Assembly (NCBI GenBank): GCA_949825045.1
Contig: OX463836.1
Coordinates: forward strand, 8,697,829-8,761,828
DNA length: 64,000 bases
Direction: 5' to 3'
DNA from: Argyresthia goedartella
Taxonomy: Eukaryota > Arthropoda > Insecta > Lepidoptera > Argyresthiidae
The notes under the pieces were generated by a model. That model was not told the DNA's origin. It did no database searches and saw nothing but the letters and a program-made list of their open reading frames with translations. Of the stretch, positions 48,401-51,726 are shown piece after piece (positions within the stretch are counted from its first letter, which is position 1; each line of letters starts with the position of its first letter). The position numbers and the translations under genes are program-made.

Positions 48401-51400
48401 CAGATTTATCCATTTCTTCATAAAAAAATAAAATAAAAATCCATTGATATATATCCATTGAAACATATATCGTGATATTTATCAGCGAACCCTGATTGAA
48501 ACATATATCGTAATATATCTGCGAACCCTGGTATTTAGCGAGGTTTATTTCACTTACCGTAACAGAGTAGGTTTTCAATTTCTTTCTCACGAAGAGGACG
48601 CACGTTCGCCGACGACGACGATGACGATGGGATACTGTAAAATATAATAATGTTATCATCCTCAAAAAGTATGAAATAATGGAAAAATCTAAAAATAATA
48701 TACTTACAGGCAACGTTTTGCCCTGGGAGGCGGGCACAGCGGCAAGATACCTTCTTCTATCTGCCTGTAAAAACATAGTAAATTGTATTACGTAAATAAA
48801 TAAAGAAATACTACAATGCAAGTTATCTCGAAATTAAGTATACTCACTCAGGTCTCTTGAGGCCCCTGCGTGGGGTAGGCGTTGAAGCCCCGCTACTGCC
48901 GCCACATTCTAAAAATCTAAAAAAAAAAACATTTTAATTATGGTTTATTAGGTATCAATGGACATAAAATATGGTATGATATGAGGAAGGCCTGTGTCAA
49001 ATTTTAATTAAGTCAATTAAATCAATACGTTAAAGACACAAAGTACTCATTTCAATACTTACACAGAAGGTGACGGAGGTGCTGAGCACGGGGACATGTT
49101 TAAAAGCCTGTCTCCCTCCTCATGGGTGACCTCGATTGGCAGCTCTTCAAACAAGGAAGACCAGAGTAGTAGAGATCTAAAAACAAATAAAAATTGATAT
49201 TTTAACCTTATGCCTTGGAAGTAGAGTCCAAAACCTAAGAAAATCAATATGGGGTGGTAGAGCTAACAATATTTTGAAAATATTTACCCTGGTGACTGCC
49301 TGGCATCGGGAGGCAACTCTCTGGTCTTCCTTGTATGAAGGCTGCGCTCCAGCGACTGCACTTGAACCGGCAAGTCGGTAATATTTCTCATTGATCTGAA
49401 ATACATGATCCTACATTAGTTTTATTTCATTTGAAAACATGCAATTATTAGTAAAGTTAGTTGTTAGTAAAAGCTGTTATTTACAAAGAAGATGCAGATG
49501 GCCTCTCCACGGCCCCACCGCGAGTGCGGACTCCGCCCCGCGCTCGTGCGCCGCCGCCACGCGTGCGCCCGCCGCTGCCACGCGATCGTACAGCGGCTCC
49601 ACGATTGCCCACGCCGCCACCACGAACGCCCAAACCATCAGCACCACTCTCATCCTCCGCGTTCACACGCCCTCGGCCTCTTCCAGTTCTTGCAGCACTT
49701 ACAGAAAGAAAGAAAAAGCATGCAAAAAATGCCAACCAAATAGTGCAAACCATAATATATAAAAACACACAACACATAAACAAGCTCGAGCAGTGTATGC
49801 AGCATCAACATTTATTTTTTATGAAATCAGTGAAGGGTGCATTGCGTTAATTAATACAAACATATTTTGTGAAATTAACTCTTTCCCGTGTTTCATTTTC
49901 ATATTCTTTATTGCACAGAAACATTAAAAATACAATCACATATTCGAGTGTTTCTTTGACATAATTGTTTATTTGAAAATTATTTTTTCTTTATTTCCTG
50001 AAATAATTTAAATCTAGGGCTGATTTGGTAAAATAATTTCGGCAAAATTATTGACTTGAAAGAAAAGTTTATATGACTAGAACTTATTTTATTTATTGAT
50101 CTTTAAAAATCCACTGTTATTTATTATTTATTTACGACCCATAATAAAGTCCCATCAACAAAAGAACAAATATACGAAATAACAAAAATGTTTCGTTTTT
50201 GTCCGGCTATCGTCATGCACACACTGTTGTTAAAATATGCAAAAAATCACCCGTGTTAATTAAAAAACATCAAACCAATCAAGCTCAAAACAAAATAAAA
50301 GTAAAAAGGTAAGATTATATCAAAACACGGAAAAGCTTGTCGACATATCCACACCATTGTGTCGGCCATGACCAACCGCAATTGCCCGATGTGTGAAATT
50401 CCGTCTGCGGTACTGGGACTCCCCCGCATTTGTTTTGATGAAATTTCGCATATTTCTGAATGAATACATGTTTTGAATAGTAACCAATAGGAAATAAACA
50501 ATATGTAGAGTCCTAGGATGATAAGCACGTTCGGTTTCTCTAATGAAATTTGTCTATTCAGATGAAAACCAAAATCATGTTCCGTTGAGAAGAGCGAGGT
50601 GAAGTTGTTTTGGACAGTTTTTTACTCACAATGGTATAGATAATCGACATTAGTATTAGTTAAAATTAAACTTTACTTACCGTTGCATATTGGATAATCA
50701 GCAGCAGGCACTCCACTTAGCACAAATAATTAAAATATCTATGTGAACACTGAGAGACACAAACGCGAAGTAGCGGTTGGGATGGCGTCTTTGAGTGAGT
50801 TTTATTGTGCAAACAGTGACCACAGAGTATAAAACCATTCATTAATTAGATAGCCTGTTCTTTCTTGTGCAATTTTAATAGGTTAGAAAGAGATCGGACT
50901 AACATGAATGCTGCAACGGAAGCAAAATAAAATCCTTTACAGCAGTACCGGAGACGGTCGCGCCACACACAGGCGCCAGAATGACAGTACCGGAGCGGGA
51001 ATTTTCACACACAAGGGGTTATAGTATTAAGGAATATTTAGATGACAAAACTGCATGGTCCATACCATCTCAGCGCACAGAAATTCGACGAGGGGCGATG
51101 GATCAAGTCTATCACTCGCCGGCGAATTTCCTTAGACCGAAACCAGTACCTGTTGTGAAGTCACTTTTTTAAAAAGAAGGTATGGGGGAGTTTCTTGCCG
51201 TTTCTTCTTAACCCCGAGGCCCACCTTCCGAAACGGTGTAGTCTTTTTATATACAAAAAATTTACTTGTAGTTATAAGTATGTATAATTTTGACGTTGAA
51301 TAAGATAATTTATTTATTTATATTCAATAAAAAAAATCTGAATCTGAAATCTGCAACGAGAGTAGCTATTTATTTAAGTTTCTTTGAGGAGTGATCTCTC

Positions 51401-51726
51401 TGTAGGTAGTACTATTAAGTATTCTGTGCTAGTATTATAACGTTGTGACGCTGAGTTGTTGCCGTTGCTGGTGTTGCAGGTAGATCGATTGGGCTTGTAT
51501 TTTTTTTACAAAAATGTTTTTAACTCGGTGAATTGTGCTTATGTTGCAGCTGACCCCGGCCCAGTCTCGCAAGAACAACCGAGCTTGCTCCCTATTGGAA
51601 CTGTACGACTCCCACGACGTGTGGCACTTCATGTCTTCAATAGCCATGTTCTTTTCCTTCAATATGTATCTGACGATCGATGACAGCATTAGCAGGGTGC
51701 CTAGGAGCAATATTATGGTGTTTTAG
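12010..51726 (+). CDS. SIDT: SID-1-like (SIDT/CREST family) transmembrane protein, 14 exons, 5' end missing
   Basis: SID-1 family proteins are multi-pass membrane proteins linked to dsRNA uptake or transport; vertebrate SIDT1/2 also act on lipids. Exons: 12010-12410, 15432-15515, 27958-28091, 30679-30863, 32593-32742, 33359-33582, 35414-35596, 37010-37130, 38111-38233, 38973-39089, 39667-39799, 40550-40675, 42605-42683 and 51550-51726. Every junction has AG/GT sites and the phases agree throughout, giving 744 residues after the first split codon. The family ectodomain end (VSIQNFS, then CPVFD), an acidic cytoplasmic loop and about 11 hydrophobic segments follow in family order. The putative CREST metal site is present: [17 protein letters not shown] and HDVWH. 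Family members are usually somewhat longer, so roughly 100 N-terminal residues are encoded further 5'. Lepidopterans often have several paralogues; which one this is cannot be told here. Confidence 0.9.
12411..13160. other. SID-1-like intron, repeat-like
   Basis: Contains two CTTTTCGCACCACCTG segments (about 12444 and 12860), a G/C-rich GGGGGCGGGGGCGGAGGCGG run at 12666-12685 and a set of TCAGGA..CCTC-type degenerate repeats at 12940-13040. No coding sequence is supported. Confidence 0.45.
13164..13221. repeat. 25-bp inverted repeat, A/T-rich
   Basis: AATTAATATTGTAATATTTG and the following bases at 13164-13188 are mirrored at 13197-13221 around an 8-nt loop. Confidence 0.75.
13350..14480 (-). 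pseudogene. Degraded non-LTR reverse transcriptase
   Basis: On the minus strand, [16 protein letters not shown] (about 14320-14275) is followed by [20 protein letters not shown] (about 14150-14090). These are adjacent RT blocks of LINE reverse transcriptases. The region after them (DIVLFA..) has lost the second catalytic Asp pair. Stops and frameshifts interrupt the frame elsewhere. Downstream weak similarity suggests the C-terminal part to about 13350. The clade (Jockey or CR1-like) is undetermined. Confidence 0.7.
14672..14975 (-). repeat. Dispersed repeat element, terminal part
   Basis: Begins AAAAATCGGTTAAGTGCGAA and TCGGACTCACACGAAGGGTT and continues through GACACAGTCCGCTGGCTGAC. The same element occurs in opposite orientation around 41160-42598, where it surrounds the 60-bp satellite. 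It is non-coding. Confidence 0.65.
14997..15126. mobile_element. MITE with 25-bp terminal inverted repeats
   Basis: CCACCAAGCCAACTAGACGC at the left and GTCTAGTTAGCTTGGTGG-like sequence at the right are imperfect reverse complements (2 mismatches in 25 by eye). They flank about 80 bp of CA-rich DNA. A flanking ACTA/CTA is a possible target duplication. Confidence 0.7.
15432..15515 (+). CDS. SIDT: SID-1-like exon b (ectodomain)
   Basis: 84-nt exon, phase 0 to 0, between CGTTTCAG and ACG|GTGAGT. It encodes [20 protein letters not shown] and then RRGGITLT, matching the conserved CPVxD..TMT..A.IT block of the family. Confidence 0.9.
15585..15662 (+). repeat. SINE-B 3' fragment
   Basis: CACACAGGGTATCCTAGTGT followed by CCAGAAGCTATATGTGAG and a TATGTAAATG tail, as in other SINE-B copies here. 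Confidence 0.6.
15915..16468 (-). repeat. 3' LTR of the BEL/Pao element
   Basis: 554 bp, TG..CA ends. Differs from the other LTR by three substitutions and lacks its 10-bp AGGAGTACTG segment. Confidence 0.93.
16500..17843 (-). pseudogene. BEL/Pao integrase
   Basis: A zinc-binding N-terminus (H..H..C..C, including [19 protein letters not shown] and [12 protein letters not shown]) leads to the DDE core. Its motifs are [23 protein letters not shown] and [14 protein letters not shown]-terminal domain follows with [15 protein letters not shown] and [21 protein letters not shown] single in-frame TAG at 17079-17081 interrupts the core just before the catalytic Glu region; the two parts share one frame. 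The upstream link to RNase H is frameshifted near 17820-17870. Confidence 0.85.
17869..18986 (-). pseudogene. BEL/Pao pol, RT C-terminus and RNase H
   Basis: Resumes directly after the nested LINE with the RT connection region ([45 protein letters not shown]). The RNase H-like domain follows: [18 protein letters not shown] (catalytic Asp), [13 protein letters not shown] and [12 protein letters not shown], then RFVANRV-type sequence. It ends at a TAG at 17869-17871. One target-duplication copy and the nested element account exactly for the frame difference from the upstream part. Confidence 0.85.
19072..20838 (-). pseudogene. Nested LINE ORF2, RT palm to RNase H
   Basis: Continues with [20 protein letters not shown] and [10 protein letters not shown] (the second catalytic Asp pair), then the thumb ([18 protein letters not shown]). 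An RNase H domain follows with [42 protein letters not shown] and [19 protein letters not shown]-terminal Cys/His cluster ([18 protein letters not shown]) closes the ORF. This part is open for 588 codons. Confidence 0.87.
20839..21783 (-). pseudogene. Nested LINE ORF2, N-terminal RT part
   Basis: Shows [40 protein letters not shown] and [36 protein letters not shown] carries the first catalytic Asp. The frame stops near 20848 before the next RT block, which continues in another frame from 20838, so one short break separates the two parts. Confidence 0.82.
21784..23200 (-). pseudogene. BEL/Pao pol, protease and N-terminal RT part
   Basis: After a TAG at 23198-23200 the frame opens with an aspartic protease ([23 protein letters not shown] catalytic motif). 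It continues through the long linker typical of BEL/Pao to RT blocks: [45 protein letters not shown] and [10 protein letters not shown]. The catalytic YVDD is intact. The frame is cut at 21784 by the nested LINE. The rest of RT resumes at 18986. Confidence 0.85.
23527..24978 (-). pseudogene. BEL/Pao gag, interrupted
   Basis: The capsid-like region [20 protein letters not shown] (about 24645-24585) and the following helical segment match BEL/Pao Gag. A double Cys/His knuckle region follows: [28 protein letters not shown] and [17 protein letters not shown] stop at 23971-23973 falls inside the first knuckle, in the same frame as what follows. A frameshift near 24650 separates the upstream segment, and another near 23530-23630 separates gag from pol. 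The protein would package element RNA; this copy cannot make it intact. Confidence 0.75.
25421..25435 (-). promoter_or_regulatory. Putative primer-binding site of the BEL/Pao element
   Basis: Three bases inside the 5' LTR the minus strand reads TGGTAGCAGGCGCGG. The first nine bases are complementary to the 3' end of initiator tRNA-Met as I recall it (..CUGCUACCA); the remainder does not match. The priming tRNA is therefore tentative. Confidence 0.5.
25439..26002 (-). repeat. 5' LTR of the BEL/Pao element
   Basis: 564 bp and near-identical to 15915-16468. On the minus strand it would hold the element promoter and its polyadenylation site; neither was located precisely. Confidence 0.93.
26003..27540. 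other. SID-1-like intron after BEL/Pao: A/T-rich with dispersed repeats
   Basis: The block at 26690-26830 recurs inverted at about 55010-55170. A block at about 26840-27060 with AATGATCACCAAA repeats and CAACCTAACACGAAGGATAA recurs inverted at about 52030-52280. TTTATTTATTTATTTATTTA lies near 27383-27402. No coding sequence is supported. Confidence 0.55.
27545..27850 (-). pseudogene. LINE C-terminal fragment
   Basis: On the minus strand, [19 protein letters not shown] and a following [11 protein letters not shown] resemble the C-terminus of lepidopteran LINE RT proteins. It is short, with stops nearby. Confidence 0.45.
27958..28091 (+). CDS. SIDT: SID-1-like exon c (ectodomain)
   Basis: 134-nt exon, phase 0 to 2, between CTCCCCAG and TTCAC|GTGAGT. 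It encodes [18 protein letters not shown], the family strand with a conserved acidic-Cys motif, and an NNNATS glycosylation-type site. It lies 12.4 kb from exon b because of the BEL/Pao insertion. Confidence 0.9.
28235..28795. repeat. Possible fold-back element
   Basis: GGACGAATAAAACTAGAAGA near 28258 is nearly the reverse complement of TCTAGTTTTATTCGTCC near 28768-28785. The interior is A/T-rich with no coding sequence. Boundaries are unclear. Confidence 0.45.
28955..29245 (+). mobile_element. SINE-A, near full-length copy
   Basis: The tRNA-like head has CTCCGCGGTCCAAGG and B box GGTTCGATTCC (29004-29014). The body contains GGCGATGGGCTAGCACCCTG and TCACGCAAAATG. The 3' part has AATTGTGCCTCTGCCACTCC and ends in ATGTT repeats (29224-29241). 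Transcription by Pol III is expected for the family. Confidence 0.75.
29465..29575. repeat. GC-rich fold-back element, single arm (copy 2)
   Basis: Reads GCTTGTCAAATTAGTACGTA, then GCACTCCCATGGTCTGCGGG and GACG.. up to GCGCGGGCGGTTC. This is the left half of the element at 56632-56838. The right arm is missing. Confidence 0.75.
29580..30678. other. SID-1-like intron, nothing further recognised
   Basis: A/T-rich sequence without splice-flanked exons. A TGCTAACATTT..GCGAGAGCGACTGAGCGGC stretch near 29880-29920 was not assigned. Confidence 0.4.
30679..30863 (+). CDS. SIDT: SID-1-like exon d (first transmembrane segment)
   Basis: 185-nt exon, phase 2 to 1, between CCTCGCAG and GAAG|GTATTC. It encodes [14 protein letters not shown] followed by a long hydrophobic helix and QSWRHLRN, the start of the large cytoplasmic loop. 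Confidence 0.9.
31030..31505 (+). repeat. Dispersed repeat, copy 1 (inverted match at 58200-58690)
   Basis: Shares GGCTCAGTGAGCTGTAGACC, GTGACACTTTCTTTTA, GCACCTGGTTGCGTACATGG and GAGACGCTTCGTCGCTCGGTC with the reverse complement of 58200-58690. Copies are diverged and non-coding. Confidence 0.75.
31790..32070 (+). pseudogene. COX3: Nuclear mitochondrial insertion (NUMT) of cox3
   Basis: With the invertebrate mitochondrial code (TGA=Trp, ATA=Met, AGA=Ser) this stretch reads through without a stop. It gives cytochrome c oxidase subunit III motifs: [53 protein letters not shown] and [18 protein letters not shown]. In the nuclear code the TGA codons at about 31837 and 31932 are stops, so it is not expressed as COX3. 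It is about 280 bp of the middle of the gene, on the plus strand of a SID-1-like intron, bounded by unrelated A/T-rich DNA. No other mitochondrial gene was recognised beside it. Confidence 0.9.
32281..32500 (+). mobile_element. SINE-B, near full-length copy
   Basis: The tRNA-like head reads GCGACCTCTGTGGTGCAGCG with B box GGTTCGATCCC (about 32335-32345). The body has CAGGTCTTGGATGTTTC and ACACAGGGTATCCTAGTGTG. The tail is GTATGTGCCTGTATGTAAAT. It lies upstream of SID-1-like exon e. Confidence 0.8.
32593..32742 (+). CDS. SIDT: SID-1-like exon e (cytoplasmic loop)
   Basis: 150-nt exon, phase 1 to 1, acceptor GGCCACAG, donor ACCG|GTGAGT. It encodes a polar Thr/Ser/Arg-rich loop with [14 protein letters not shown]. 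An alternative acceptor at 32614-32615 was discarded because it breaks the frame of the next exon. Confidence 0.8.
32875..33290 (+). repeat. Degenerate CT-rich tandem repeat
   Basis: Repeated CTTCTTCCAACTCCTGAATG-like units with many substitutions and gaps fill most of this intron before exon f. At its 3' end a second unit reads CCCCAAAATCTGGG repeatedly (33210-33290). Low complexity, non-coding. Confidence 0.65.
33359..33582 (+). CDS. SIDT: SID-1-like exon f (acidic loop and transmembrane segment 2)
   Basis: 224-nt exon, phase 1 to 0, between CCCCACAG and CGG|GTGAGT. It has the acidic [20 protein letters not shown] run typical of the family loop, then [20 protein letters not shown], the second membrane helix. 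Confidence 0.92.
33583..34148. other. SID-1-like intron, no feature recognised
   Basis: Part of it (GCGCGCGGTCAAACTTATGA, then GTATGAAGGAGACAG, about 33700-33740) matches inverted sequence near 56380-56430, so it is probably repeat-derived. Confidence 0.45.
34150..34370 (-). mobile_element. SINE-B, minus strand
   Basis: On the minus strand the head ends with GGTCCCGGGTTCGATCCCCG and the tail reads GGGGCCAGAAGCATTGTATG. It is the same family as 32281-32500. Confidence 0.8.
34440..34990 (+). pseudogene. LINE RT C-terminal remnant
   Basis: [20 protein letters not shown] and [20 protein letters not shown] are typical of the thumb/C-terminal region of LINE RTs. Downstream frames are shifted repeatedly. 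A 3' UTR-like A/T tract follows. Confidence 0.6.
34991..35413. other. SID-1-like intron, T-rich repeats
   Basis: Imperfect units of TGTACTTTTGTTTTGTTTTC type between 35040 and 35150, then A/T-rich DNA to exon g. Nothing coding. Confidence 0.5.
35414..35596 (+). CDS. SIDT: SID-1-like exon g (transmembrane segment 3)
   Basis: 183-nt exon, phase 0 to 0, between CGTTTCAG and [25 protein letters not shown] and [15 protein letters not shown] are hallmark family motifs. Confidence 0.95.
35780..36012 (-). mobile_element. SINE-C, minus strand
   Basis: On the minus strand it begins CGACGACCCGAATGGCCGAG and has B box GGTTCGTGTCC. The body reads GGGGGCAAATATTTGTTTGA and GATACAGGGAATCCTAGTTT. Related copies are at 36285-36490, 40215-40400 and 53375-53510. 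Confidence 0.75.
36285..36490 (+). mobile_element. SINE-C, head-deleted copy
   Basis: CGACCCGAATGGTGGGGGCA joins the first bases of the head directly to the body, so the B-box region is missing. The body continues with AAATATTTGTTTGATGAGAA and ends in ATTATTATTATT. Confidence 0.75.
36912..36998 (+). repeat. SINE-B 3' fragment abutting a splice acceptor
   Basis: CAGGTCTTGGATGGTCATGA, CACAGGGTATCCTAGTGTGG and TGTGCCTGTATGTAAATG are SINE-B. The following T-rich tract and AG at 37008-37009 form the acceptor of SID-1-like exon h. Confidence 0.75.
37010..37130 (+). CDS. SIDT: SID-1-like exon h (transmembrane segment 4, metal-site Ser/His)
   Basis: 121-nt exon, phase 0 to 1, between TTTTGCAG and TTTG|GTGAGT. 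It encodes [13 protein letters not shown] and [19 protein letters not shown]; the Ser and His of the CREST site lie here. The polypyrimidine tract directly abuts a SINE-B tail. Confidence 0.95.
37160..37220 (+). repeat. SINE-A body fragment
   Basis: TCCACAGCTGCGGCGATGGG and CTAGCC..TGTCACGCAAAA match the SINE-A body at 29110-29150. Confidence 0.55.
37585..37962 (+). pseudogene. LINE ORF2 C-terminal fragment (RTE-like)
   Basis: [53 protein letters not shown] and [17 protein letters not shown] follow in order. They form the well-known C-terminus of RTE-type LINEs. A frameshift lies near 37745. It is 5' truncated and carries no RT core. Confidence 0.75.
38111..38233 (+). CDS. SIDT: SID-1-like exon i (metal-site Asp)
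   Basis: 123-nt exon, phase 1 to 1, between AATTACAG and ATCG|GTAAGT. It encodes [18 protein letters not shown] and [18 protein letters not shown]. The donor runs straight into a 21-bp minisatellite. Confidence 0.95.
38236..38445 (+). repeat. 21-bp minisatellite, about 10 copies
   Basis: The unit is TTTATGAGAGTTGTCGTAATG with small variants and one 8-bp-longer copy. It starts immediately after the GTAAG donor of exon i. Confidence 0.92.
38973..39089 (+). CDS. SIDT: SID-1-like exon j
   Basis: 117-nt exon, phase 1 to 1, between TCCCGTAG and TTGG|GTGAGT. It encodes a hydrophobic helix pair ending in [12 protein letters not shown], the family QLYYMGRWKL-type motif. Confidence 0.93.
39165..39222 (+). 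repeat. SINE-B 3' fragment
   Basis: TTGACACAGGGTATCCTAGT and GGGGCCAGAGGCAATATATG match SINE-B. Confidence 0.6.
39378..39678 (+). repeat. Repeated GCCAACAGATGGCA motif around the exon k acceptor
   Basis: GTCTGCCAACAGATGGCAGC (39380s), GTCTGCCAACAGTGTGGG (39428), GTCTGCCATCAGATGGCACC (about 39602) and GTTCGCCAACAGATGGCAGC (39653) recur. The last contains the real acceptor (AG at 39665-39666). Confidence 0.75.
39667..39799 (+). CDS. SIDT: SID-1-like exon k
   Basis: 133-nt exon, phase 1 to 2, acceptor GCCAACAG, donor TATGG|GTAAGT. It encodes [13 protein letters not shown] and then [18 protein letters not shown]. The acceptor lies in a motif repeated several times in the preceding intron. Confidence 0.88.
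40100..40130. repeat. Small inverted repeat GGGCTTGCCGGC
   Basis: AAAAGGGCTTGCCGGCT and AGCCGGCAAGCCCTTTT pair around TGATACGA (about 40087-40129): a stable hairpin of unknown origin. Confidence 0.75.
40215..40400 (+). mobile_element. SINE-C body copy
   Basis: AATATTTGTTTGATGAGAAC through GATACAGGGAATCCTAGTTT and ATAGTATCCAAGGTATAATT. No tRNA-like head is present. Confidence 0.75.
40550..40675 (+). CDS. SIDT: SID-1-like exon l
   Basis: 126-nt exon, phase 2 to 2, between CTGTTGCAG and TACAG|GTATG. It encodes [20 protein letters not shown] and then [10 protein letters not shown], matching the conserved DFASYLL..LLLYF.FYIIMKL block. Confidence 0.95.
41258..42339 (+). repeat. 60-bp satellite array, 18 copies
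   Basis: The unit begins AACTATCCACCATCAGATCA and includes TGGGAGCCCTAGAGAGCCGT and ATACCTTCTTATGTCTAACC. Eighteen copies are near-identical, with one 1-base deletion at about 41914 and a handful of substitutions. The unit is 60 bp, so it reads as an open 20-residue repeat, which is not evidence of coding. It lies in the intron between exons l and m, inside a dispersed element. Confidence 0.95.
42350..42598 (+). repeat. Dispersed repeat flanking the satellite
   Basis: GAAGCCTCCGCTGTCCGTCT through TCCGACTCGCACTTGACCGA TTTTTA is the reverse complement of the repeat at 14672-14975. The 5' partner begins near 41160 (TTGGTTCCGTACACGAAGGG). It ends a few bases before the exon m acceptor. Confidence 0.65.
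42605..42683 (+). CDS. SIDT: SID-1-like exon m
   Basis: 79-nt exon, phase 2 to 0, between TTTTCCCAG and GCC|GTAAGT. It encodes [20 protein letters not shown] and DQSTNWA. It begins about 20 bp after the end of a dispersed repeat. Confidence 0.9.
42705..42920 (+). mobile_element. SINE-A copy with internal deletion
   Basis: The head has CTCCGTGGTCTACTGGGTTT with B box GGTTCGATTCC. The body is shortened, and the 3' part has GGCACAATTGTGCCTCTGCC with a final TATGTTACGTTATG. It directly follows exon m. Confidence 0.75.
42921..45870. other. Last SID-1-like intron, 5' part; probable 3' UTR of the antisense gene at its end
   Basis: A/T-rich DNA. A SINE-A 3' fragment on the minus strand lies at about 44445-44500. 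A CT/GA microsatellite lies at 45079-45101. Sequence just below 45875 would be the 3' UTR of the piggyBac-derived gene; no polyadenylation site was chosen. No other gene is supported. Confidence 0.5.
45079..45101. repeat. (AG)n microsatellite
   Basis: About eleven uninterrupted AG dinucleotides. Confidence 0.9.
45875..47649 (-). CDS. piggyBac-derived gene exon 8 (transposase domain)
   Basis: 1775 nt after acceptor CAAATCAG, ending with TAA at 45875-45877. A Pro-Glu repeat region ([20 protein letters not shown]) precedes the transposase core. The core has [34 protein letters not shown], all three catalytic Asp, [20 protein letters not shown] and the terminal Cys-rich finger. No frameshift or stop occurs in about 590 codons. 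Confidence 0.95.
45875..50688 (-). CDS. piggyBac-transposase-derived gene, 8 coding exons, nested antisense
   Basis: Minus-strand exons: 50681-50688, 49485-49697, 49288-49395, 49063-49176, 48848-48916, 48708-48764, 48558-48634 and 45875-47649. All have AG/GT borders, phases agree, and they give an 806-residue frame. Residues about 4-74 are Arg/Gly-rich. Polar exons follow, then an acidic [15 protein letters not shown] run like the piggyBac N-terminus. The last exon is the DDE_Tnp_1_7 (piggyBac) domain. Its catalytic Asp are in IALDESL (about 488), [12 protein letters not shown] (about 571) and [11 protein letters not shown] (about 671). A Cys-rich finger with CVVC, CEKC and a final Cys/His pair ends the protein. 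Canonical piggyBac elements are intronless, and no TTAA-flanked terminal repeats were seen. Domestication is therefore inferred. It could bind or cut DNA; its function is unknown. Confidence 0.87.
47945..48065 (-). repeat. SINE-A 3' fragment, minus strand
   Basis: ATAGCGTCACACCTTTTCCC and ATACGGAGTGGCAGAAGCAG, the reverse complement of the SINE-A 3' part. It lies in the intron between exons 7 and 8 of the antisense gene. Confidence 0.6.
48558..48634 (-). CDS. piggyBac-derived gene exon 7
   Basis: 77 nt, phase 2 to 1, acceptor TTTTACAG, donor TACG|GTAAGT. It encodes [20 protein letters not shown] and NLLCY, leading into the acidic piggyBac-like N-terminus. Confidence 0.78.
48708..48764 (-). 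CDS. piggyBac-derived gene exon 6
   Basis: 57 nt, phase 2 to 2, acceptor TTTTTACAG, donor GCCT|GTAAGT. It encodes [18 protein letters not shown], a basic patch that could be a nuclear-localisation signal. Confidence 0.75.
48848..48916 (-). CDS. piggyBac-derived gene exon 5
   Basis: 69 nt, phase 2 to 2, acceptor TTTTTTTAG, donor CCTGA|GTGAGT. It encodes [20 protein letters not shown]. An acceptor 8 nt further in was rejected because it would put a stop at the junction. Confidence 0.72.
49063..49176 (-). CDS. piggyBac-derived gene exon 4
   Basis: 114 nt, phase 2 to 2, acceptor GTTTTTAG, donor TCTGT|GTAAGT. It encodes [20 protein letters not shown] and [17 protein letters not shown]. Confidence 0.75.
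49288..49395 (-). CDS. piggyBac-derived gene exon 3
   Basis: 108 nt, phase 2 to 2, acceptor TATTTCAG, donor CAGG|GTAAAT. It encodes [20 protein letters not shown] and then [15 protein letters not shown]. Confidence 0.72.
49485..49697 (-). CDS. piggyBac-derived gene exon 2 (Arg/Gly-rich)
   Basis: 213 nt, phase 2 to 2, acceptor CTGTAAG, donor TTT|GTAAAT. It encodes [20 protein letters not shown] and repeated [17 protein letters not shown]. The composition is unlike the flanking A/T-rich DNA and resembles RGG RNA-binding tails. Confidence 0.75.
50681..50688 (-). CDS. piggyBac-derived gene exon 1 (start codon)
   Basis: ATG CAA CG before a GTAAGTAAAG donor, which joins in phase 2 to exon 2. It is the only ATG that fits both donor and phase upstream of exon 2. 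The 5' UTR continues 3' on the plus strand (toward 50800). Very short coding part, hence moderate certainty. Confidence 0.6.
50940..51335 (+). repeat. LINE 3'-end-like repeat
   Basis: A 3' UTR-like GAGTTTCTTGCCGTTTCTTC with GGCCCACCTTCCGAAACGG and a terminal TTCAATAAAAAA resembles the 3' end of a lepidopteran LINE. A short frame before it ([20 protein letters not shown]) may be its coding remnant. Uncertain. Confidence 0.4.
51550..51726 (+). CDS. SIDT: SID-1-like terminal exon n (HxxxH metal site)
   Basis: Terminal exon in phase 0 after TGTTGCAG, ending with TAG at 51724. It encodes [40 protein letters not shown] and a C-terminus IMVF, as in the family (...YVF). Both His of HDVWH complete the putative metal site. 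It is 8.9 kb from exon m, with the antisense piggyBac-derived gene between them. Confidence 0.95.
   Translation: MTPAQSRKNNRACSLLELYDSHDVWHFMSSIAMFFSFNMYLTIDDSISRVPRSNIMVF

Noticed and set aside
49439..49850. Plus-strand open frames of 107 and 129 codons opposite exon 2
   Set aside because: They are shadows of the GC-rich minus-strand Arg/Gly exon, with no family motif or splice context.
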